NCBI GenBank assembly: GCA_030737875.1
Contig: CM060926.1
Location: 166,493,079-166,557,078 of the forward strand
DNA: 64,000 bases
Source: Allium sativum
Lineage: Eukaryota; Streptophyta; Magnoliopsida; Asparagales; Amaryllidaceae
Direction of reading: 5' to 3'
The notes beneath the pieces are model-generated. The model made no database searches and was not told where the DNA came from. It saw only the letters and a program-made list of their open reading frames with translations. Shown in pieces: positions 23,066 to 34,389 of the stretch. How positions within the stretch are numbered: the stretch's first letter is position 1; each line of letters opens with the position of its first letter. The position numbers were made by a program, and so were the translations under genes.

Positions 23066-23073
23066 TATAAAAA
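23066..23073 (+). promoter_or_regulatory. TATA box of B-family LTR
   Basis: TATAAAAA followed by GACCCCTAAACC, about 530 bases into the LTR. It is retained at 49537-49545 in the B1 3' LTR but damaged (CTATAGTAAG) near 29629 in the B2 3' LTR. U3 would be about 0.55 kb and R plus U5 about 3.4 kb. Confidence 0.6.
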
Positions 23074-23264
23074 GACCCCTAAACCTATTGTTTTCTCCAC
23101 ACGAATTTATAAGCGTTTGTATGCTGCTAAAACCTGAAGTGACCTAGCCTCCACCTTAATCAATCAAATTAGAGTTTTCAACTTAACAATCAAAGTCTAC
23201 ATCAAAGGAGTAGTTAATAAAATTCAGAAATCAGGTCCCAGAATTCAAGACCGTTCTGTAATTT

Positions 23265-23443
23265 GTAAGTTCATGACACTTTCAGAAGTAAAATTCAATT
23301 GTGATTCTGACTTTGTAATAAATATGAATCTGAGATTATGCCTATTTTTATCTGTCTTTCTATATCTATTGGATCTATCTCATTTGATATTATTATGTCC
23401 ATTCTTTGTCTCTACTTTCCTTCTTCCCTTTTTGTTTTTATAG
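23265..23443 (+). other. Intron-like segment in B LTR leader
   Basis: Donor-like TTTGTAAGTTC leads to a long pyrimidine tract ending TTTTTATAG. The segment is 179 bases here, 179 at 29827-30005 and 178 at 49736-49913 (donor GTGAGTTC). The preserved boundaries and length in three diverged copies support a real intron in the untranslated leader, but no transcript data are available. Confidence 0.5.
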
Positions 23444-24310
23444 CTAGGCTACTGCGAGCCTGAGCCAAATCTCATAAGAGATGAACGTACGTTGGAAATA
23501 AAATTGGGCATAATATATGATTTGAACATGACCAGCACTAAAATTGGGCATAATATATGATTTGGACATGACCAGCGATAAAACTGGGAAAAGTATTAAA
23601 TTATGTATAATTGGGCATAACTGATTTGAGGACATAACATACGTTGTATTTAAAACATAAAGTGTATCGAACATATGACTTGAGATTTGAGACATAAAGT
23701 ATATTGGACATATGACTTGGGATTTGGGGCGTAAATTGAATTGTAAACATGTAAGGCATAGTACATGTTGTGGTTTAAGACCTAAAAATTGGGGCCTATT
23801 ATATATAATAGTTTACGACTTGGAAGAAGGAGATTATGCATGAAAACCTATAGTAAGATAGGGATAACTGTTAAATGTGAACACGCCTAAATTGGGATTT
23901 TGGGTAAATTGGCATGCACTGTAATTAAATGCTATAATTTGGCATAGTTTATACTATGAATCATGATTGGGAGTTCTTGGAGAATATTTTTGTACGGTGC
24001 AATATGACTAATCCTTAGGGCATGTGTTGTATTGGGGATTATGACCATGATTTTGGGTATGTTAGTTAATAGGCTTGGTTTTTTAGGTGAGATATGTTAA
24101 TGAAACTTTAAGTGAGGTTTAATTTGTTAAATTGACTAATATGCTGAAATCTGTTGAAAGTGAATTTGTGGGGCATAACTTGAAATTAGCTTTGTTGAGG
24201 TATAACTTGAGAATTGGAACATGACTAGTTTTTTGAATTTGGGATAATTAGCATATGAAATCTAGACTTGGACATGTATGGTAAATATGCTAAAAGATAA
24301 ACATGCCTAA

Positions 24311-24511
24311 CCCGAGGTTATATTAAGTTGCAGTGTAATACTGCCCAGAACCGTCCGACACATCCAGTAACTGCAACAACACCTATCTAATGTGAGAGGT
24401 TAGTGCATCGTGTCTAAGAAAAACCCGAGGTTAGATTGAGTTGTGGTGTAAAACTGCCCCGGCACATCCAGTAACCACAACAACATAGATCTAATGTGAG
24501 AGGTTGGTGCA
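24311..24511 (+). repeat. Pair of about 100-base direct repeats in B LTR
   Basis: Two copies of a segment starting CCCGAGGTTA and ending GAGGTTGGTGCAT, the second shorter. The equivalent pair in the B1 3' LTR is 50735-50955 and has diverged considerably. Confidence 0.75.
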
Positions 24512-24557
24512 TTAATAAATCAATTAATGCTAATGAACAAGACATGATAAGAATGGT

Positions 24558-25355
24558 AGGGTTAAGTTAACTAAGGCAACACTTAACTGTCATAACATGT
24601 TAATTAGACAAGAAGATGGGGTTAAGTAAATTTAAAGCACTTAACCGTTATAACATGTTAATTAGACAAGAAGGTTGGGTTAAGTAAATTTAGAACACTT
24701 AGCCATTATAACAAGTAAATTAGAAAAGTGAGAAGGGTTAAGTTAATAAGAAACACTTAACCAATAAGACATGATGAATGGGTAGGGTTAAGGTAAAACA
24801 AGATAGCAACGCTTAACCAATATAACAGGATGCGTGGAAGGGTTAAGTTAACACAAGAAGGCAACACTTAACCAATGTAACACGACAAGTGGGTAGGTTA
24901 AGTTAACTTGAATTGATTGATGACACTTAACCAATACAGCATGATGAACGCATGGGGTTAACTTAATAAGATACACTTAACCAATGTAACCTGATGAACG
25001 AATGGGGTTAAGTTAATGGGAAATACTTAACCTATATAACATGTTGAATGAACGGGGTTAAGTTAATAGGAAACACTTAACCAATCCAACATGACGAGTG
25101 AGAAGGGTTAATAAGAAACACTTAACCAACATGACTTGATGAGCGGATGGGTTAAGTTGACATGGATGGACAACACGTAACCAATATGACATAATGTGTG
25201 AAAGGGTTAACTACATATTGGGTTGGTGGGTAATATTAGTAAATATAGACCCACAAACTTAACCATTAAGTAAACATGTTTGAATCACTAGGAGGGTTAA
25301 GTACATATCGGGTTGGTGGGTAATATTAGTAAATATAGGCCCACAAACTTAACCA
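24558..25355. repeat. Hairpin-forming minisatellite, 14 units (B2 5' LTR)
   Basis: Each unit of about 50-65 bases contains GGTTAAGT near its start and ACTTAACC 15-40 bases later. These are exact reverse complements, so every unit can fold as a stem-loop. Linkers resemble AATATAACATGATGAATG. The array recurs at 51009-51731 and, in part, at 1-372. Confidence 0.9.
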
Positions 25356-26513
25356 ATAAGAAACCCTAGTAACGGGGACCCATTTCAGCAGTAACCCACA
25401 TGGATGTATCAAGGTACCCTGAAACTAGGCAGGGTGGGGAACGATTACTGGGCTGATTATAAGCGGTCAAAATAGTGGCAGGGGGTACATCAGTGTAGGT
25501 TTCGACGGATTATGGGCGTGCACGTACTCCGGAGTGGGAAAAAGCAGGCATTGGGTACCAGAAGTTATACACTGTGCATCTTGAATCGTGTCGGGTCGCT
25601 ATCATAGGGATTGATACACCTTATGGTGGGGCCAGCACATGGTATCTACACACAAGAGAGGGTCGAATTGACACAGACACATGGAAAATTAATACGAGTA
25701 AGGAGTCGATTGATAGGGTAGTAAGGGTACATCTAACATCTTCATGGGAATTAGGCTGATTGAGGTAAGATCCTCATACTAGATGTACACCTGGAGGCTA
25801 ACACAATTGCGGGGATTGGGATCACATTGTATTATTGTCATTTTACACAGATTACTAGTTGAGACACTAGTTAGGTGGTGCAGAGATATGAAAAATTAGA
25901 ATAGCAAGATAGTAGCGAAGCAGAAATCAGAGTAGAAGCGCATTCAGTTTATCTTGCCTTATCATATCAATGTTAATCATATGTTATCTTGTTATCCTTG
26001 TTATCACGGTATTGTCTTATATTCAGTTTATTCATGTCATGATGCTTTTTGCCAATTTTCATGCTGAAAGTCACTGGACTTACCAGACTTATGACTGACC
26101 TAGTTTGTTTCGCCTCTTTTCTTCCGTTCCCCCCTAGGTTCACAGGGAGGAAATGATACCACTTAGCTCGGTTTTCTTTCCAAGCTCGAAGATAGTCGAT
26201 CTATTGCTTTGGACTCTCTCTTCCACTGCTATGGCCCGTTCATGATTTATTGGGGAATATCATTGTTATTTTTATGCTTCTTTTATACTTGGAAGTTTTC
26301 GAATCAAGACAGAAGTTCTATGTATTATTTTTAAGTATGATTGAGATAAATTGTTGTAAAAGCTTGACTAAACCACATTGTTTATAAAATGTTTATTTTC
26401 CGCTGCTTTATTTGTCTGTCTTGTAATTTGTCTGCATCTTTTACCTAAAACTCTGCACCAAAGTTAAGGCATTCCCTTTGTGAGTGCCCTTAACGGAGGT
26501 GGGGTGTTACACG

Positions 26514-26525
26514 TGGTATCAGAGC
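26514..26525 (+). promoter_or_regulatory. Primer-binding site of B2
   Basis: TGGTATCAGAGC two bases after the 5' LTR end. It matches initiator-Met tRNA exactly, so the B1 site at 22301 is the mutated one. Confidence 0.95.
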
Positions 26526-28490
26526 TGAAGGTTACCGGATCAGATAAAAGATTTGAAAAATTATTTTCAAAACGGTTTTAAAAGAAGCATTTTGAAAAGA
26601 AAAGTTTTGTTTTAAAGGCATATTCCCCAAAGTCATATGCACTATCTTTTGATCCTCTGTTTGAATCCTTGTTTCCTTCTTTCTTGAGTGTCCGGGGCTC
26701 CTGGCTTACTGGGAGGTAACCTCATCGCGGCATGGTTCCGTAGGCTTGATGAGACTACGACACCTGTCAAAGGGCGAAGAAGTGCCCAACTTCCATCTAT
26801 AGCTGCTATAATTTCACATATGGCTAATTTTCTTTCAAGCTTTGTAGGGTTTCCCGTACGATGGAGGTAGTTTTCAAGATACTTTTCAACAAGTTACACA
26901 GGGATGGAAAAAATGAGAATAAGGGAGTCTGGCTAAGGAGCACAATCCAAGGATGAGGAACTCATGGATATAGACTTGGCTCACAAAGGAGGTAAAAAGA
27001 AAGAGGTGTAAGTGGAAGAATCACAGGACAAGAAGGGAAGGAAGAATAGGAAATTCTAAGACAAGAGGAAGTGTCGTTATTATAGTATAACAGGTCATAC
27101 AATTAAGGATAAGGGAAAGAACAAAGGATAGGATTTTCCAGAGGGCAAGTGCATACTCTCCCCACCAGCGTACCTAAGAGAGAGGTAGTAAAGCTTTGGC
27201 TGAAAAAGTTTAGTTTTCTTTTTGATCATCCTGTTAGTGCTCTTTTGATTTTAGCGCTTCACATTCATTTATATCTACTTCCATATTTGAGTATCTACAC
27301 CCTAGAGCTTGTATAGTAGAGGATCCCATTATTGTCTCAAATCCAATTGGTGGTTCGGCTCATTTGTCTTTGGTTTGTAAGGATTTGAGAATAGCTATGT
27401 TAAGTATTGAGTTTAAGTGTAATTCTTATGTTTTCGGTTTCATGGGTTATGGGTTGATTCTGAGCACGGATTGGTTAGCTAGTAATTGTTAAAGGAGGGT
27501 AGCTAGACTTTCGACTTGCCTCGGGAATACCCTCGAGATTTCGTGCGATCCTAAGGGATCAGTTTGTCTTAGCTACCTAGAATCACTTGATACATCTATC
27601 GACGATTTGCAATTCGTTGGAGTAGTCCATGTGTACGCAGATGTTTTTGATTTGGTTAGGGATTTATCCCCTAAAACGTGAGATAGACTTCCACATATAT
27701 CTAGTTGACAATGCAAAGCCAGTTGCATTACCAGTACGACATGTGACTCCAAGGGAAAGGAAAGGTTCAGTAAACAAGTAAAAGAGTTACTTAAGAAAGG
27801 GTTCATAAGGAGAAGTATTTCTGAATGGGGTGCTCCAGTCGTTTTCATTACAAAGGCGGATGGTTCACTTCGCTTGTGCATAGATGATATTTTGGAATGA
27901 GGAAGAACATGCTTTGCATCTAAGGGAAGTCCAAGCGCATCAACTCAATGCGAAGTTCTCCAAAAATGTCATTTTTGGAGAGAAGAAGTAAGGTTTCTAG
28001 GACATGTGGCGCCCAAAGAAGGGACAGAAGTAGATCCCGCAAAAGTAGTTGCGGTGCAAGACTCGAAGGTCCCAAGGAATGCAACATAAGTAAGAAGCTT
28101 TCTTAGACTAGCGGGCTAATATCGGAAGTTAATTAAGGACTTTGTGAAGGTACCAGCCCCACTTACTAAATTGACGAAGAAGAATCTAATCATCTTAGTT
28201 TATACACTTGGTAACATGGTTAGCATCTGTTTATTTTCAAGAGATAGTTATAGGAATGTCAGCATGACACAGCGGAAGTTGTAGTGCCAAGTATACTATA
28301 AGAAGAAAAGGTGGAACAAGAGGCAATAGTGAAATGAGTTCCAACGCACATTCTGGAAACAGAAATTAAGAAGCAACACAGTCGTGAATTTAAGACAGTC
28401 AGAGCAATATGGAATGGAGCTCAAGAAGATGCGACTTAGAAGACTGAGGACTAGGTACGCGCATCATACCCTTTTGAGGGTATATCCTTG
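26526..28490 (+). pseudogene. B2 Gag-Pol remnant: zinc knuckle, protease, collapsed RT, chromodomain tail
   Basis: Broken fragments appear in Ty3 order. At 27072-27113 a CCHC zinc knuckle reads C-R-Y-Y-S-I-T-G-H-T-I-K-D-K, with two cysteines lost. At 27323-27492 is the protease C-terminal part, ending ILSTDWLASN where the family has ILGMDWL. At 27660-27770 is the linker that precedes RT, with frame breaks. At 27772-27897 are RT residues [12 protein letters not shown] and WGAPVVF to LRLCIDD, after which the sequence jumps to the post-YxDD EEHALHLRE and, after a frame change, FLGHV and VRSFL (27903-28190). RNase H and integrase are absent. At about 28345-28470 is a chromodomain-like tail (VRAIW, QEDAT) with a stop where tryptophan is expected. 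It is non-functional. Confidence 0.82.
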
Positions 28491-29074
28491 ATCTCTCTTT
28501 TTCTGTAAAATTTATTTGCGTGCTAGTCTTTATCCTTTAAGTATATCCTCTTAGATCAATCCTCGATCCTTAGGTAGAAGCCAATGGATGTAAACATGTG
28601 TTTGAAACATGTTATGATTGATGGTTGCAAGTGGTTGCAAATGTTTGCTAGTGGTTGCTCGTGGATGCATATACACACATTAGGCACTAGATTGGCTTCG
28701 TCACTTCCATATTGCATATGCATGAGTGAATTTTTATATATATGGATTGAAACTTGGTGTGTTATCGTATGGATATTACATTTGTATAAATGATTGAGCA
28801 CTCATGTAGAAGTTATAAAGTATGATTAGGAGTAATTGCATACATGATGACTCTTGGCATTGACATAGTTCGCATTAAGGAGGTCAACTGAATCAGTAAA
28901 CCACCTGATTTTGCATTAGATAAGGACATATACACGCACTATGCATATGTTCATTAAAAGCATTAGGATTTTTTTATGGGCGATGGATGCCTATGATTGA
29001 ATGGTTGAGTAGATGGATGTTGGATGTTTGGATACATTCTCCTTGACTTGGAGATTTCGGGGAAGAAATCCTTT
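28491..29074 (+). other. B2 post-coding spacer
   Basis: No coding signal. It is rich in GGTTGCAAGTGGTTGC-type short repeats (28620-28670) and runs up to the polypurine tract. It is shared with B1 (48420-48995) and with element E in reverse. Confidence 0.75.
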
Positions 29075-29088
29075 AAAGGAGGGGAGAA
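29075..29088 (+). promoter_or_regulatory. Polypurine tract of B2
   Basis: AAAGGAGGGGAGAA directly before TGTAACACC, preceded by the family phrase GATTTCGGGGAAGAAATCC. Confidence 0.9.
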
Positions 29089-30831
29089 TGTAACACCCCA
29101 TATTTCCTATGGATATTAAAGTAATGAATTAAAGAATAATTAATCTTTAAAAGAAGAATTAAGGTAAATGGGTTTCACCATCGCGTTCGTCTCTGAATTC
29201 TGCTTGATATAGAGTCCGAGTTTGCGTAAATCGAACACCATATGAAGAAGTTATAAGCCTTAGAAGTTTGTATACGCCCAAGTAAGTAAATATATACATA
29301 TAAAATAATTCCAAAAGTCAAAATAGGTTTAAAATTCGAAATCAGCCAAAGGGAAGTGGGCCGGAAAATTCCCGCTCAATAGGTGTCGACCACCCAGGAG
29401 GAGTCGACATAGGTGTCGACTCGTCGACCCCCCTATAGGGGAGTCGACATAGGTGTCGACCCCCTTATAGGATGTCGACCCCTTTTCCAGATCTAGAAGA
29501 AATTTTTGGACGACATGTTTTTGCTGATGTGTCGCTCCCTGATTCGCTGTGTGACATATTTTTCTTGCTATGAACGATTTTGATGACTTCTAGACTGATC
29601 TGAAGGCTCTAAATCTCCTAATACACCTATAGTAAGACCCCTAAACCTATTGTTTTCTCCACACGAATTCATAAGCGTTTATATGCTGCTAAAACCTGAA
29701 GTGACCTAGCCTCCACCTTAATCAATCAAATTAGAGTTTTCAAGTTAACAATCAAAGTCTACATCAAAGGAGTAGCTAATCTACTTCAGATATCAGATCC
29801 CAGAATTCAAGACCGTTCTGTAATTTGTAAGTTCATGTTACTTTCAGAAGTATAATTCAGCTGTGATTCTGACATTGTAATAAATCTGAATCTGAGATTA
29901 TGCCTATTTCTATCTAGCTTTCTATATCCATTGGATCTATCTCATTTGATATTATTATGTCCATTCTTTGTCTCTACTTTCCTTCTTCCCTTTTTGTTTT
30001 TATAGTCAGGGTACTGCGAGCTTGAGCCAAATCTCATAAGAGATGAACGTACGTTAGAAATAAAATTGGGCATAATATATGATTTTAACATGACCAGCAC
30101 TAAAATTGGGCATAATATATGATTTGGACATGACCAACGCTAAAATTGGGATAAGTATTAAATTATGTATAATTGGGCATAACTGATTTGAGGACATAAC
30201 ATACATTGAATTTAAAACATAAAGTGTATCGAACATATGACTTGAGATTTGAGACATAAAGTATATTGGACATATGACTTGGGATTTGGGGTGTAAATTG
30301 AACTGTAAACATGTAAGGCATAGTACATGTTGTGGTTTAAGACCTAAAAATTGGGGCATATTATATATAATAGTTTATAACTTGGAAGAAGGAGATTATG
30401 CATGAAAATCTATAGTAAGATAGGGATAACTATTAAAAGTGAACATGCCTAAATTGGGATTTTGGGTAAATTGGCATGACTGTAATTAAAGGCTATAATT
30501 TGGCATAGTTTATACTATGAATCATGATTGGGGGTTCTTAGAGAATATTTTTGTACGGTGCAATATGACTAAACCTTAGGGCATGTGTTGTACTGTGGAT
30601 TATAACCACGATTTTGGGCATGTAAGTTTATAGGCTTAATTTATTAGGCGAGATATGTTAATGGAACTTTAAGTGAGGTTTAATTTGTTAAACTGACTAA
30701 TATGCTGAAATCTGTTGAAAGTTAATTTGTGGGGCATAACTTGAAATTATCTTTGTTGAGTTATAACTTTAGAATTGGAACATGACTAGTTTTGTGAATT
30801 TGGGATAGTTAGTATATAAAATCTAGACTTG
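29089..30831 (+). repeat. B2 3' LTR, truncated
   Basis: Collinear with 22534-24266, then broken at ATCTAGACTTG, where family C sequence takes over. The TATA box is mutated and the intron-like segment is kept at 29827-30005. About 2.2 kb of LTR, including the whole hairpin array, is missing. Confidence 0.9.
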
Positions 30832-32662
30832 ATTGATTTCATTTTTTCTGATAAATAGCGAGATCCTGTCTAAAAGAGAAATGTTTGAATAAGAATTAGT
30901 GGAATGAAGTATTTTGGGTTGTCTGTAACGATGTTTTACACAACAGTTGTTTTAACCCAAGTAAGTGGAATTTTGGAAATATATCATAAATATTTCCTAA
31001 GTATAAAAATTACCGAGTCGGGAAAGAGAAAAGTGATAGAAATGTTTTTCTATTGCAAATAGAATATATTTTCTAAGTACAGAAATTAAAATGAGGCGAT
31101 ATATGGAAATGTTTTCCAAATAGTATAAAAGGCCAAGATGATTTTTGAAAAGATTTGGTTAACAAATATTGATAAGGAAATGGAGCAGTGATTTTATTAA
31201 TGCAATATTAATTAACAGGCCTAGTGATTGATTGATGCTATGGACGAATGTTTGTTTGTTTTTCTTCGATAGTTAAATAACCGACTATCGAAGTATTTGC
31301 CTATATCGTTGTCAATATGTAGAGACCGGTTGGATTATTATCCGTGAACCACTCCTTATTGGCAGTAGCGTTGCGAATCAGATTATATGAAGATAATCAA
31401 AGATGGAGTAAAGTGCAAGGACTTTTTCTGTTAATGGAAATTGTGCCTTCGGTTTCGTTCAATCCCACAACGAACGTATATGGACGAATGTCTGACAAAG
31501 TATTTCCAATGATCGAATATGTTGGTCTGTATAAATATATATGGTGGCGGAGGATTAATTCTCTTAGCATAATATCTGGAATATAATTGTGCACATCAAT
31601 TAGTGATTAACGAATCTGACAATGTGGCATTCAAAGTGATTGTGCTATTAATGAATGATAAGAAATCGTAGCCTCAAGCCTCAACAACTAGGAAATAACA
31701 AAAATCGGGCAAGCAACATGGCTATGTGGGTCTCTCCCATTAGGGTGTATAATTACCTATTTAGAGAAATTCCTTTTACTTCTTTAATCTATCGATGCTG
31801 TCCCTTTTCGGGAAATGGTTGTTGATCCCAACCGTTGGTGATATACATTCGATACACTCAAACGAAATGTGTGGTCGGTCATGTGTGGGCCGGATTGCAA
31901 GATGTTCTTGTTGAACCTAGTGTATTCCCTTCTAGAGATACCCTATCGGCAGATGGTTCCATACCTTGTCATAGTCAGAATCCAATCTCCAATAAGTGCC
32001 CTGCGGTTTTTGATTTTATATTATATATGGAGCATGAGATACAAGTGCTCCGCTAGATTCTATTTATTTGATTTTGATATTATTATAATATCATTGGATT
32101 TGATATCAAAAATATTTTGGGTTATCGTAAGGTAAAAACCATCCATGTTTATGTGTGGATCGGTCTTATGATTATTATTTCTCATGAAAGGATTTTTAAA
32201 GTTAAACAAATGATTGGAGTTTACTCACACCAGTCCCATGACTAACCCAGAGTTTTTTTGTTTTCCCTAAACTCTTGGGTAGTCAGGATTTTTCAGATTC
32301 ACTTGGAAGAGCTGGAAGCAGGAAGCTTCACCTGTTAGCTATAGACTATCATATTTCCACTGTGTACTATGTTGTATCTGGAAACAGGTGTTTATAACTG
32401 TTCCAGGAATAACTGTTGAGCTCTTATAATGGTATGTATATACAGTTACTGATTTGTATTTCAAAAGTTATATTATTTAATATATTTTATTCGTTCCACT
32501 GTGAGATTTGTGTTCTTCGTTTTCTTCGATTCTAACTTTTCTTTCTTTCTATTTCTCATCCTCTAACTTCTTTCTAATAATGATGCGTATTTCTGTGCAA
32601 TTTGGGTCGCACGTGTGGTGTTATTAATCAACTTAGATAGTACGGATTTGCGGGCCATTACA
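30827..32662 (+). repeat. Family C LTR, left copy, 3' part only
   Basis: Collinear with 38197-40033. It includes the conserved A/C/D block and the stem-loop at 32124-32172, whose right arm is altered to CTTATGAT. Confidence 0.9.
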
Positions 32663-33782
32663 GTTGGTATTAGAGCTTAGGTTGAGCGAATTCCTAGGCT
32701 TTGGTGGGGTTGTGCTCATTAGAGATATGGTCAATTGTACCCTAGAATGAGTTGAGAGTATATAAATACGAGAGTGTGTATTTGTTAATTGATATAAAAA
32801 TTTGTTTTATATTGTGTTGGCTAGTCTGTTGAGCGGTTTATGAACTTTCATCGAAACGTAGGACGCAATGAAGTCGATATGAATTTATAAACACTAAACA
32901 GAAAAATTTGACATAATATTGTTTTAAAGTGGGTAAATGAAATAATTTTACCCAAACATTCTATTTTGATATGGAAAGAATAATTTTCGGAAATTATTAT
33001 ATTATATGGATGTGTTGATTGATATCATTATAATCAAATGAGATTATAAAATTGGAATGGTTATCTTAAACCAAATATAACTTGTATATGAATGATATAT
33101 ACAAATGAGATGAATTAAAATTGAATTCATACCAGAATTTGGAATTTAAATCCTGGGAAGTTTGAAAATATTTTCGAAGTATATTAAAATAATATAGCTT
33201 TTTTAGAGGGATTTTTGAATGAAAATCATTTTGAATTGATTTTTAAAATGATAAAGCACTGAACTCACTTCAGTGGCTGGAAAATAATTTTGATGATGAC
33301 TGGAGCATCATTAGTGTTCATTTTCAAGTTATAAGTAACGAATGGCTACCTTAGTAAAGTTTTGATGGAATTTGTTTGAAAGAAAACAAGTGGTTTGAAA
33401 TTCAAATGTTTTGAATTTGAGATAGTGATGAATATGTATGTATATATTTATGGGATTTCAATATTGTTTTGAAATGAAACCTGGGGATTTGAATTCTAAA
33501 ATTTAAATTTTACTTAAGAAAGTTAAATGGACCGAAATGAATAAAATTGATCAAAATCAATTTGAATGAAATGTGAATTGATTGTAAATCATTCAGATTA
33601 ATTGAATGTGAGCATATATGGTGTGCAATGTGAATGGAAATCAAAAGTTTTGGTGAAATTAAAATTTGTTAAAGTGACAAATGTTGAGTTTCAACATAAA
33701 TGGAGTTTGAGAAGTAACAGGTTAGTAGCGCTTTTCCTACCTTAGTATTTTCTGGGATGAAATTCTTTTAAGGGGGGAAGAA
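32663..33782 (+). other. Family C internal region, first copy
   Basis: 1120 bases. The primer site TGGTATTAGAGC at 32665-32676 has one change from the initiator-Met match. The polypurine tract at 33767-33782 includes AGGGGGGAAGAA. It is AT-rich with no gag or pol, and includes the phrase CACTTCAGTGGCTGGAAAATAA near 33265, which is also found in D on the minus strand near 59550. Confidence 0.85.
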
Positions 33783-34383
33783 TGTAACGACCCGGATTTT
33801 TGAACAATTAATTTTAAAATATTTTATATGGAGTTGATAACATAAACAATATTTTATATTGAGTTATCTATTTAATAATAGAAATACGAATTATTTTGAT
33901 TATATATAATCATCGTGATACGAGAATCTAAAATAATTCAATTTGAAGTTAGAAACTAAATCAAAACAATTCAGATGATCAGTATTAATTGTATTTGAAT
34001 ATAGATGATAATAAAAATATTTTATTATCAGAAAATTTATTGGTTTTCGATTTTAAATTATATTATATCGATTTAATATGGTTATTTTATATATACACGT
34101 TCGAAATAAATTTTAGAAAATATTCTGTTGAGTTCAGTATAATGCTATAACTATGGAACGACGGTCGGTACGCTAAAATAGCAGTTCAAGATTTTTAATT
34201 GTGAACCCCAAGATATTTATAATATATAAGATCGAAATCGAATCGAAAATCAAATCGATATATGTTTAAAAAGAATTAAAGATCTCTTTATATCGAATCA
34301 AAATCAAATCAAATTAATTAAAAAATATTTTTAAAATAAATACAAAGATTTGTTGTGTACTTCTAGTCCCCTCTCCACTTCTT

Positions 34384-34389
34384 TATATA
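34384..34389 (+). promoter_or_regulatory. TATA box in family C LTR
   Basis: TATATA in CTTCTTTATATACACGACT, followed by a C/T-rich start-like region. It is conserved at 41746-41751. U3 would be about 0.6 kb, leaving about 5.6 kb for R plus U5. Confidence 0.6.

Larger units (their letters stand above)
22534..26511 (+). repeat. B2 5' LTR
   Basis: Begins TGTAACACC and ends GGGTGTTACA. In order it contains a GTCGAC cluster (22828-22920), a TATA box (23066-23073), an intron-like segment (23265-23443), 40-base direct repeats (23501-23585), a pair of about 100-base repeats (24311-24511), a 14-unit hairpin array (24558-25355) and a unique tail. It is the most complete B LTR in the window. Confidence 0.9.
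22534..30831 (+). mobile_element. Element B2: degraded chromovirus derivative, 3' end lost
   Basis: 5' LTR 22534-26511 (3978 bases), internal 26512-29088, and 3' LTR 29089 to about 30831, where it is cut by fusion to family C. It is inserted into the B1 internal region shortly after that element's primer site. Internal scraps of a Ty3 polyprotein end in a chromodomain-like tail, pointing to the chromovirus group (Tekay/Del-like by LTR size, primer type and tail). RNase H and integrase are not recognisable. The right target duplication is lost with the deletion. Confidence 0.88.

Noticed and set aside
24558..25355. Regular repeats with unique linkers, superficially CRISPR-like
   Set aside because: Units are imperfect, unit and linker lengths vary, the array lies within a plant LTR, and it recurs in each LTR copy. 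It is a minisatellite.
26688..26870. 60-codon frame in B2 as an intact gag
   Set aside because: Too short, stops soon after, and the B1 counterpart is cut by the B2 insertion. It was treated as part of the degraded polyprotein region.
31344..31586. 80-codon plus-strand frame, with a 97-codon version at 38688-38981
   Set aside because: The third C LTR copy (around 46080-46330) is broken in this frame, and there is no known domain.
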